From positions 1 to 28,764 of the forward strand of contig JAPUGN010000071.1 of assembly GCA_027298165.1 (NCBI GenBank): a DNA stretch of 28,764 nt, given 5' to 3'. Under the pieces are notes generated by a model, which had not been told where the DNA came from, did no database searches, and was given only the letters and a program-made list of their open reading frames with translations. The translations under genes and the position numbers were made by a program. The DNA comes from Nitrospinota bacterium. GTDB lineage: Bacteria > Nitrospinota > Nitrospinia > Nitrospinales > Nitrospinaceae. Shown here one piece after another: positions 1 to 5,560 of the stretch (the stretch's first letter is position 1; each line of letters opens with the position of its first letter).

Positions 1-1
1 T

Positions 2-175
2 ACCTCCTGCAACATTGAATATGCCATCCCCACTCCCGATGTTATGCAGGATGCCTTCGATGTGGAAAAGGACCGGTATGGTTTCGAAGAATTCATGACA
101 GACGACGCCAAAGCCTACATCACCGAAGTTGAAAAGAAACATAAAGAACTAGCCAAAGCGAAAATCAAAAAATAA
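2..175 (+). CDS. 2-oxoacid:ferredoxin oxidoreductase beta subunit, C-terminal end (partial)
   Basis: Only the last 57 codons are present, in the frame beginning at base 2 and ending at the TAA at 173-175. The gene enters from outside the window. The fragment has no diagnostic motif left, because the thiamine-diphosphate-binding region lies upstream. It has the charged, Lys-rich tail common at the end of such beta subunits. The assignment rests on position: an SD-like GAGGAGG follows directly, and the gamma subunit starts 18 bp after the stop. In the known operons the order beta-gamma is conserved. The substrate (pyruvate or 2-oxoglutarate) cannot be told from this piece. The reading frame itself is secure; the functional name is inference from context. 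Confidence 0.6.
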   Translation, partial: TSCNIEYAIPTPDVMQDAFDVEKDRYGFEEFMTDDAKAYITEVEKKHKELAKAKIKK

Positions 176-193
176 CGAGGAGGTTGCAAACCC

Positions 194-904
194 ATGTCAG
201 AAGTTAAACGTTACAATGTGCGTATGGCCGGACTGGGCGGTCAGGGTGTCGTCACCGCGTCTCATATCCTGAGCAACGGGGTGGTCATTTCCAAGGGATT
301 CAGTTCCCTGGTGCCCTTCTTCGGTTCGGAAAAACGCAACGCCCCCGTGGAAAGTTATGTGCGGATTTCCAATGAAGTGATCTACGAAATCGGAGAAATC
401 GTTTATCCTAACGTGCTGATGATTTTCAGCGAACAGGTCATCACTCTGGGTAAATCCTACACCATGCCGTTCTACACCGGATTGAAGGATAACGGTGTCG
501 TCTTGATCAACAACAAAAAGCCGATCCCTTTCGTTCCGGACGAAACGCGCGAGCTGAAAGAGAAAGGCGCCCGGATTTATTACATTCCCGCCACGGAAAT
601 GGCGAATGATGTCGCCAAAACCGAGCTGGCCACCAATATGTGCATGTGTGGCGCCATCGCCGCCATTCTTGGCATGCCGGACACGGATTCGCTGAAAGCA
701 TCCGTTAAGGACCGGTTTATCGGGAAAGGTATCGTGGTCTCCGGCGGAACCGCCGCCCTCGACAGCGTCATCGAAAAGAAATTCGCCAAAAAGGCGAAAC
801 TGCTCCAGGCGAACACCGACGCGCTTATGGCGGCTTACCAATACGCCATCGATAATAAATGGGGCGTTCACGCGGAATCAGAAGAAAAAACGGTTGCTGT
901 TTAA
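194..904 (+). CDS. 2-oxoacid:acceptor oxidoreductase gamma subunit (POR/OGOR type)
   Basis: This 236-residue protein has the N-terminal GLGGQGVVTAS signature (about residues 13-23) of the pyruvate/ketoisovalerate oxidoreductase catalytic domain. The segment near residues 39-55 (LVPFFGSEKRNAPVESYVR) is also typical of the gamma subunit. In the complex this subunit works with the ThDP-binding alpha/beta subunits and a ferredoxin-like subunit to interconvert a 2-oxoacid and CoA with acyl-CoA, CO2 and reduced ferredoxin. In reductive-TCA autotrophs it runs in the carboxylating direction. A strong SD (GAGGAGG, about 176-183) precedes the ATG. It lies between the beta-subunit end and a small Fe-S protein gene, as expected for a multi-subunit operon. 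The choice between pyruvate and 2-oxoglutarate is not visible here. Confidence 0.88.
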   Translation: MSEVKRYNVRMAGLGGQGVVTASHILSNGVVISKGFSSLVPFFGSEKRNAPVESYVRISNEVIYEIGEIVYPNVLMIFSEQVITLGKSYTMPFYTGLKDNGVVLINNKKPIPFVPDETRELKEKGARIYYIPATEMANDVAKTELATNMCMCGAIAAILGMPDTDSLKASVKDRFIGKGIVVSGGTAALDSVIEKKFAKKAKLLQANTDALMAAYQYAIDNKWGVHAESEEKTVAV

Positions 905-925
905 CGAGTACTTACTGGAGAAATC

Positions 926-1189
926 ATGTACTACATTGCCGATGTAAATAAGGATATCTGCTCCCAATCCAATTGCCACCTCTGTACCACGTATTGTCCG
1001 GAATCCAATTGCATCAACTACAGCGAAGAGGACAAGTCGGCCTACGTCTCGGTGGACCGGTGCAAATCCTGCGAAATCTGTGTCTATATTTGTGATGAAG
1101 TCGCAAAAAAGAAAGCCATCGAAATGACATGGATCGAAAACCTGGAAGACCGGTTTGTGATCAAACGCGTCGGCGTGGTTTTGAGATAA
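926..1189 (+). CDS. small ferredoxin-like iron-sulfur protein of the 2-oxoacid oxidoreductase operon
   Basis: This 87-residue cytoplasmic protein carries nine Cys in two ferredoxin-like blocks. Block one is C12-x4-C17-x2-C20-x3-C24-Pro with an extra C29. Block two is C46-x2-C49-x2-C52-x3-C56 and lacks the usual Pro after the last Cys. This predicts up to two [4Fe-4S] clusters that pass electrons between the catalytic subunits and an external ferredoxin. It follows the gamma-subunit gene after 21 bp, with an SD (CTGGAGA) before the ATG, and is the last gene before a strong terminator. By position it matches the small fifth or delta subunit of five-subunit POR/OGOR enzymes. Which of those two it is remains open. 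The first Cys spacing is wider than the canonical CxxC. Confidence 0.8.
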   Translation: MYYIADVNKDICSQSNCHLCTTYCPESNCINYSEEDKSAYVSVDRCKSCEICVYICDEVAKKKAIEMTWIENLEDRFVIKRVGVVLR

Positions 1190-1208
1190 CAGCTCTTTTT
1201 AGAATTTT

Positions 1209-1245
1209 AAAGGTATTTGGGCTTCGCCCAAATACCTTTTTTTTT
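1209..1245 (+). terminator. strong rho-independent terminator after the oxidoreductase operon
   Basis: A perfect 14-bp inverted repeat pairs 1209-1222 with 1226-1239 around a tight TTC loop, or 13 bp around CTTCG. The T run covers 1237-1245. It lies 19 bp past the stop of the Fe-S protein gene and 44 bp before ndk, so it should end the oxidoreductase transcript. Confidence 0.93.
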
Positions 1246-1289
1246 ACCCTGAATATCCATTCATTTTTACCAGGAGTTTCATTCAAATT

Positions 1290-1706
1290 ATGGAAAAAAC
1301 GCTGGCGATTATCAAACCCGATGCGGTCGAACGCAATCTCATAGGAAAAATTCTGGACCGGATCGAATCCAATGGATTCCGCATAGCGGCCATGAAACGG
1401 ACGCGGTTGACCCTGCCTGTAGCCAAGGAGTTCTATGATGTTCACAAGGAGCGTCCCTTCTTCAAGGACCTGACCACTTACATGTGCACCGGTCCAGTCG
1501 TGCTTATGGTTCTGGCCCGCGATAACGCCATCCCGGAATGGCGGAAGCTGATGGGCGCCACCAACCCCAAAGACGCAGACGCGGGCACCATCCGCAAGGA
1601 TTTCGCCATCGATATTGAAAAAAACTCCGCCCACGGATCCGACTCCGCCGAAAATGCGGCGTTTGAAATTTCCTATTTCTTCAGCCAGACTGAGATTCAG
1701 GAATAA
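1290..1706 (+). CDS. ndk: nucleoside diphosphate kinase
   Basis: This is a 138-residue protein of full family length. It transfers the gamma-phosphate from ATP to other (d)NDPs through a phosphohistidine intermediate and keeps NTP/dNTP pools balanced. It shows the N-terminal ETLAIIKPDAV-type strand (TLAIIKPDAVERN, residues 4-16), the RPFF segment (55-58), and the active-site block KNSAHGSDS with the phosphorylated His at H115 and N112. The C-terminal EISYFF is also typical. The start ATG has an AGGAG about 13 nt upstream, somewhat far. The gene sits alone after the terminator at 1209-1245. A promoter is expected just downstream of that terminator, but I could not recognise a convincing one. 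Confidence 0.97.
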   Translation: MEKTLAIIKPDAVERNLIGKILDRIESNGFRIAAMKRTRLTLPVAKEFYDVHKERPFFKDLTTYMCTGPVVLMVLARDNAIPEWRKLMGATNPKDADAGTIRKDFAIDIEKNSAHGSDSAENAAFEISYFFSQTEIQE

Positions 1707-1732
1707 CCGGGAATTTTCCGGAAAGGGAACCG

Positions 1733-2263
1733 ATGAAAAAACACATCCAGATACGAATGGCCGTCATCGTTTGGGCATGGGTACTGGTCCTCGCCCTGCC
1801 CGTCTCAGGGGAAACTGCGGGCTCCGGGTATGACTACCAGCTCTATTCCAATCCAGAAAAATTCGGCTTGGTGGTCTTTCCCAAGAAGATGATCTTCCCC
1901 GAATTGGAAGAAGCCGTCCTGTCGCTGGGTTTCAGGAAAGCCGAATCCGGCAAAGCGGTCATGCGCTCCGGCAGTCTGAAAGAGAATTTCACTTATATGA
2001 TGCCAAAAGACGTGCAGAAAAAGCACCGGCTGGAAAAATTCATCATTCTCCAGATTCTGACCGACGGGGTGGGGATCATGGTAGGAATCTACGATCAGGA
2101 ATTCGGCCTGACTCTACCCACAAAAGTGTTTATAGTTGAAGAGTTAAATGATAATATCTCGAAAACACTCGATATTTTTCGTAGGCAGTTAAGGCAGGAA
2201 AAAGAGGAAATTGAGTGGATTCCCGATGCTATAATAAAAAAAGATTCGATTGGCTACTATTGA
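1733..2263 (+). CDS. exported hypothetical protein
   Basis: This 176-residue protein has no family I recognise. Residues 1-26 form a classic signal peptide: basic MKKHIQIR, then a hydrophobic core, then ALPVSG as the likely cleavage region. The mature part is mixed alpha/beta with no Cys, no further membrane segment and no obvious catalytic motif. It contains a hydrophobic run around FIILQILTDGVGIMVGIYD (about 103-121), which looks like paired beta-strands or a buried helix. The C-terminus is charged and helical (RRQLRQEKEEIEW). AAGGGA lies shortly before the ATG. It follows ndk by 26 bp and may be co-transcribed with it. An extended -10 promoter appears inside its 3' end, suggesting a new transcript for the genes downstream. 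Confidence 0.7.
   Translation: MKKHIQIRMAVIVWAWVLVLALPVSGETAGSGYDYQLYSNPEKFGLVVFPKKMIFPELEEAVLSLGFRKAESGKAVMRSGSLKENFTYMMPKDVQKKHRLEKFIILQILTDGVGIMVGIYDQEFGLTLPTKVFIVEELNDNISKTLDIFRRQLRQEKEEIEWIPDAIIKKDSIGYY
2227..2235 (+). promoter_or_regulatory. extended -10 promoter inside the end of the exported-protein gene
   Basis: The string TGC followed by TATAAT is a perfect extended -10 element. The nearest TTGAGT is only 13 bp upstream, too close for a standard -35, so the promoter would depend on the TG motif. The predicted transcript would start near 2242 and cover the zinc ribbon, PTPS and folE genes. Confidence 0.45.
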
Positions 2264-2281
2264 TTTTTGGAGGATTGTTTC

Positions 2282-2473
2282 ATGCCGATTTATGAATACG
2301 AATGCGAACAATGCAAACAGCACACAGAGACTCTGCAAAAAACGGACGATCCTCCTCTGGAAACCTGTGAACAATGCGGAGGTAAACTCCAGAAAACAAT
2401 TACCAATTCCACCTTCCATCTCTATGGAGATGGCTTTTACACCACCGACAACAAACGGAAATACCTGAAATAG
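2282..2473 (+). CDS. FmdB-family zinc ribbon protein
   Basis: This 63-residue protein begins MPIYEYECEQC, the hallmark of the FmdB regulatory-protein/zinc-ribbon family. Two CxxC pairs (C8/C11 and C29/C32) should bind one zinc. The start is set at the ATG at 2282, not an in-frame earlier start at 2267, because GGAGG lies about 8 nt upstream of 2282 and the family begins at this Met. The family's exact role is poorly defined; members are often described as putative regulators from the formamidase/amidase operon. It is followed 2 bp later by the PTPS gene, so the three small genes here are likely translated from one message. Confidence 0.88.
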   Translation: MPIYEYECEQCKQHTETLQKTDDPPLETCEQCGGKLQKTITNSTFHLYGDGFYTTDNKRKYLK

Positions 2474-2475
2474 GT

Positions 2476-2901
2476 ATGATTTATATCACCCGAAAACTTG
2501 AATTTTGCGCCAGCCACCGGTTGTTCAATCCCGAATACTCCGATGAAAAAAACGCGGAAATATTCGGCCTGTGCAACAACCCCAACGGCCACGGCCACAA
2601 CTATGTGATGGAAGTCACCATCAGCGGCGAGGTGCACCCCGAAACCGGGATGGTGCTGGACCTCAAGGCGCTCAAAGAGCTGGTCCATGAAGAAATTATT
2701 CTTAAGGTGGATCACAAGAACCTGAACGTGGATGTTCCCTTTTTAAAGGACATCATTCCCACGGCGGAGAACCTGGCCATCCATTTCTGGGAGGTGCTGG
2801 AATCCAAACTGGAAGGCGGCCGGTTGCACGAAATCAAACTGTACGAATCCGAACGCAACTTCGTAATTTACAGAGGAAAATCCCGTGAAAGAGCTGATTG
2901 A
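2476..2901 (+). CDS. 6-pyruvoyl-tetrahydropterin synthase family protein (COG0720), PTPS-II-like
   Basis: This 141-residue T-fold enzyme belongs to the PTPS/QueD family and acts on 7,8-dihydroneopterin triphosphate. Zinc ligands are H14, H39 and H41 (in GHGH). The catalytic set is C33, D79-H80 and E124. The cysteine motif is C33-NNPNG-H39-G-H41, that is CxxxxxHGH. This is the spacing and near-exact wording of animal 6-pyruvoyl-tetrahydropterin synthase. Bacterial QueD has CxxxHGH instead. The length also matches the animal enzyme (about 145) better than E. coli QueD (about 120). It overlaps folE, whose product makes the substrate, by 17 bp. This points to tetrahydropterin synthesis rather than queuosine, but automatic annotation would probably say QueD. 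No sepiapterin reductase or queC/queE is in the window. Confidence 0.88.
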   Translation: MIYITRKLEFCASHRLFNPEYSDEKNAEIFGLCNNPNGHGHNYVMEVTISGEVHPETGMVLDLKALKELVHEEIILKVDHKNLNVDVPFLKDIIPTAENLAIHFWEVLESKLEGGRLHEIKLYESERNFVIYRGKSRERAD

Positions 2902-3439
2902 AAAATTACTGGTTGAACTGGGTGAAGACCCCTCACGTAAGGGCCTGCAAAACACCCCGGAACGCGTCGCCAAGTCGATGAAATTCCTGACCAGCGGGTA
3001 TTGGGTCAATATCGAGGAGTTGGTAAACGACGCTTTATATGAAGACTCCAACACCGATGAAATGGTGATTGTAAAAGACATTGACATCTTCAGTCTGTGT
3101 GAGCATCACCTGCTTCCATTTTTCGGGAAATGCCATGTGGCGTACATACCGGACGGTAAAATCATCGGTCTCAGCAAGATTCCGCGGGTCGTCGAAGCCT
3201 TCAGTCGGCGCCTGCAGGTGCAGGAGCGCCTGACCACCCAGATCGCAAACTGCCTGGCCAATATTTTGAAACCGAGGGGTGTTGCCGTGGTGATTGATGC
3301 GCTGCACCTGTGCATGTCCATGCGGGGGGTGGAAAAACAGAATTCCTACACCGTCACCAGCGCGATGCTTGGCGCGTTTAAGTCCAACCCCAGCACGCGG
3401 AGCGAATTTCTGAGCCTGCTCGCGGGCCGTCTTCACTGA
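2885..3439 (+). CDS. folE: GTP cyclohydrolase I
   Basis: This 184-residue enzyme converts GTP to 7,8-dihydroneopterin triphosphate, the entry step to folate, biopterin and queuosine. Zinc ligands are visible as C72 and H75 in SLCEHHLLPFFGK, and C143 in ALHLCMSMRGV; H74 and H141 are the catalytic histidines. The GTP-binding SKIPR segment (97-101) is also present. Translation starts at a GTG (2885), inside the end of the upstream PTPS gene, with an AGAGGAAAA SD. The 17-bp overlap implies translational coupling with PTPS. Because type I zinc-dependent FolE is shared by several pathways, its partner gene is the best clue to the product. A weak hairpin follows at 3464-3480 and is not a convincing terminator. 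Confidence 0.96.
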   Translation: MKELIEKLLVELGEDPSRKGLQNTPERVAKSMKFLTSGYWVNIEELVNDALYEDSNTDEMVIVKDIDIFSLCEHHLLPFFGKCHVAYIPDGKIIGLSKIPRVVEAFSRRLQVQERLTTQIANCLANILKPRGVAVVIDALHLCMSMRGVEKQNSYTVTSAMLGAFKSNPSTRSEFLSLLAGRLH

Positions 3440-3499
3440 CTATGGCCGGCCAAAAGCATCAGCCCCTTTTAAAATAAGGGTTTTAGGGGGTCTCCGTAT

Positions 3500-3529
3500 T
3501 TGACATCCCCGAAAACCAAGAGCTATAAT
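3500..3529 (+). promoter_or_regulatory. perfect-consensus sigma-70 promoter upstream of or overlapping phoH
   Basis: TTGACA at 3500-3505 and TATAAT at 3524-3529 are separated by 18 bp, so all 12 consensus bases match. The start of transcription is predicted near 3536, which would leave only about 12 nt before the ATG at 3548. The -35 element coincides with an alternative TTG start of phoH. Confidence 0.72.
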
Positions 3530-3547
3530 GAGACATCAATCACTCTC

Positions 3548-4552
3548 ATGGAATTAAACCGTTTGAACGACTCCACCACCAGAGATTTACTTCTCGAAAC
3601 CAACCAGTATATTCCGGATATTTTCGGAACCCAGGACCTCAACCTCAAACAGATTGAAAAGAAGTTCAACGTCCGTATCACCACCCGTGAAAACCATATC
3701 AAAATCAACGGCGAGTCGAAGGATGTCGAGGCCGTCGAACGCCTGCTTCTGCAACTGCAGGAGATGATGGAACAGGGTCAGAAACTGCAGAACGGAGATA
3801 TCAAATTCGCCATTCGGCTGGTGGCGGAAGACCCGGAGGTGAACCTGATCTCCCTGTTCAGCGAGCGGGTCACCGTATCCCCGAAAAAGGGGTTCATCAC
3901 CCCCAAGGGTACCCACCAGCGGCAAATGATCCGGTCGATCCGGGAAAAGGACATCGTGTTGGCCATCGGGCCGGCGGGAACCGGCAAGACCTATCTCGCC
4001 GTGGCGATGGCGGTTGAAGGATTTCTCAAGCACCAGTACCAGCGCATCATCCTGACGCGGCCCGCGGTGGAAGCCGGAGAAAAACTGGGCTACCTGCCGG
4101 GCGACATCGCCGAGAAAATCCATCCCTATCTTATGCCCCTGTATGATGCGTTATACGACATGGTGGAGTACAACCAGGCCCAGCAGATGATCCAGGAAGG
4201 CTATATTGAGATCGCCCCCCTGGCCTACATGCGGGGCCGCACGCTCAACGACGCATTCGTCATTCTGGACGAAGCCCAGAACTCCACGGTGCCGCAGATG
4301 AAGATGTTTCTCACCCGGCTGGGGTTCCGCTCCAAAATGGTGGTCACCGGCGACATCACCCAAGTCGACCTGCCCACCGGCACCCGATCCGGACTGGTTC
4401 ACGCCAAGAACCTTCTGAAGAAAATCGACGGCATTAGCCTCATCAATTTCAGCGAAAAAGACGTGGTCCGGCACGAGCTGGTCCAAAGCATCGTCCACGC
4501 CTACGAGGGCGAGCGCAAAGCCTCCGAAAATGGAAATACCGGTTCCGGCTGA
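3548..4552 (+). CDS. ybeZ: PhoH-like ATPase (YbeZ type)
   Basis: This cytoplasmic P-loop ATPase is thought to act in RNA metabolism or ribosome maturation together with YbeY. An N-terminal KH-like segment (QIEKKFNVRITTREN) precedes the PhoH ATPase domain. Walker A is GPAGTGKT (about residue 141 from this Met) and Walker B is VILDEAQN. The TGDITQVDLP and GTRSGL motifs near the end are typical of the family. Two starts are possible: TTG at 3500 with AGGGGG 9 nt upstream (350 aa), or ATG at 3548 (334 aa). I chose the ATG because the TTG is the -35 box of a perfect promoter whose transcript would begin downstream of it. The ATG has no SD. ybeY follows 20 bp later, the conserved pairing in many bacteria. 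Confidence 0.93.
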   Translation: MELNRLNDSTTRDLLLETNQYIPDIFGTQDLNLKQIEKKFNVRITTRENHIKINGESKDVEAVERLLLQLQEMMEQGQKLQNGDIKFAIRLVAEDPEVNLISLFSERVTVSPKKGFITPKGTHQRQMIRSIREKDIVLAIGPAGTGKTYLAVAMAVEGFLKHQYQRIILTRPAVEAGEKLGYLPGDIAEKIHPYLMPLYDALYDMVEYNQAQQMIQEGYIEIAPLAYMRGRTLNDAFVILDEAQNSTVPQMKMFLTRLGFRSKMVVTGDITQVDLPTGTRSGLVHAKNLLKKIDGISLINFSEKDVVRHELVQSIVHAYEGERKASENGNTGSG

Positions 4553-4572
4553 CACCTCCCCATCGGCCAGAC

Positions 4573-5040
4573 ATGGAAATTCTGATCCAAAACAACCAAG
4601 ATCAATACCCGGTAGACCTCCCCCAGTTCCAGTCCCAGGTGGCTCAGATCCTTGAAAATCTGGAAGAAACCGAGTGCGAGCTGAGCCTGCTGTTGACCGA
4701 CGACGCCGAAATCCGCCGGTTGAACAAGACCTACCGCAGCCTCGACCAGGCCACCGATGTGCTATCCTTCCCGCAAGACGAAGAGGCCGTCAACGAATCC
4801 GGGGAGACCCTGCTGGGCGACGTGGTGATTTCGGTCGAGACGGCGGCCCGCCAGGCGGAAGAGCATCATCTCAGCTTCAATGAAGAGTTGATCCTGCTGG
4901 CCATTCACGGCATACTTCACCTGCTGGGCTACGACCACGAACGGTCCCCGCAAGACGCCCGTGTCATGAAAGACACAACCCAAACGATTTTCGAAATCCT
5001 GTTTCCCGGGCGGCGGCCCTCAGGAACCAGCGACTTTTGA
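4573..5040 (+). CDS. ybeY: endoribonuclease YbeY / rRNA maturation factor
   Basis: This 155-residue zinc-dependent single-strand endoribonuclease is involved in 16S rRNA 3'-end processing and ribosome quality control. The family signature HGILHLLGYDHE is present, giving zinc ligands H112, H116 and H122. The upstream segment TDVLSFPQDE and LLGDVVIS are also typical. Length is normal for the family. It sits between phoH (ybeZ) and a HIT-family gene, and the ybeZ-ybeY order supports both assignments. The start ATG has only weak SD-like sequence (CCCCATCGGCCAG), so it may be coupled to phoH translation. The last few residues (RRPSGTSDF) are an unstructured tail. Confidence 0.96.
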   Translation: MEILIQNNQDQYPVDLPQFQSQVAQILENLEETECELSLLLTDDAEIRRLNKTYRSLDQATDVLSFPQDEEAVNESGETLLGDVVISVETAARQAEEHHLSFNEELILLAIHGILHLLGYDHERSPQDARVMKDTTQTIFEILFPGRRPSGTSDF

Positions 5041-5070
5041 CCGCGATTGCAGCGAACCGGAGACCCTCGC

Positions 5071-5559
5071 ATGGAAAGCCTCTGGGCCCCTTGGAGAATG
5101 GATTATATCGTGTCGGACAAATCCGGTGAATGCATCTTCTGCACCGGTCCCGAGGCAAGCGACGACCGCGAAAAAAAAATCCTCTACCGGGGCAAACACA
5201 GTTTTGTGGTGATCAACATCTATCCGTATTCCAACGGACATCTGATGGTCGCCCCCTACCGCCACCTGGACTGCCTGACCCAACTGAACGAAAACGAACT
5301 GGTGGAAATGGCCCAACTGATCCAGAAATCCACTGAAATTCTGCGTCAATCCAGCGCCCCCGACGGCTTCAATATCGGATACAATATCGGCAAAAGCGGC
5401 GGCGCCGGTTTCGACGCCCACATCCACGCCCACATCGTACCCCGCTGGACGGGCGACATCAATTTCATGCCGGTACTGGCCGATACCAAGGTGATCCCGG
5501 AGCACCTGGAAGAAACCTATAACCGCTTACTTCCGTTGTTTCAGAATCTGAAGATCTAA
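5071..5559 (+). CDS. HIT-family nucleotide hydrolase/transferase
   Basis: This 162-residue protein has the histidine-triad motif H117-I-H119-A-H121 in DAHIHAHIVPRW; the middle His would be the nucleophile. It also has an N-terminal CIFC (C21, C24), probably a zinc site as in bacterial diadenosine-tetraphosphate-phosphorylase-like HIT proteins. I start it at the ATG at 5071, since the conserved opening MESLWAPWRMDYI begins there; an in-frame TTG at 5047 would add eight residues of no family likeness. Likely substrates are nucleoside polyphosphates or nucleotide conjugates; the exact one cannot be inferred. It is followed after 1 bp by mutS and preceded 30 bp earlier by ybeY, so it is probably in the phoH-mutS transcript. 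Confidence 0.9.
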   Translation: MESLWAPWRMDYIVSDKSGECIFCTGPEASDDREKKILYRGKHSFVVINIYPYSNGHLMVAPYRHLDCLTQLNENELVEMAQLIQKSTEILRQSSAPDGFNIGYNIGKSGGAGFDAHIHAHIVPRWTGDINFMPVLADTKVIPEHLEETYNRLLPLFQNLKI

Positions 5560-5560
5560 G

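Noticed and set aside
3463..3490. Hairpin-like CCCCTTTTAAAATAAGGG with a short T run between folE and phoH
   Set aside because: The best stem is only 5 bp with a 7-nt loop and four T, so it is not a convincing terminator; the following GGGGG more likely serves as an SD or is incidental.
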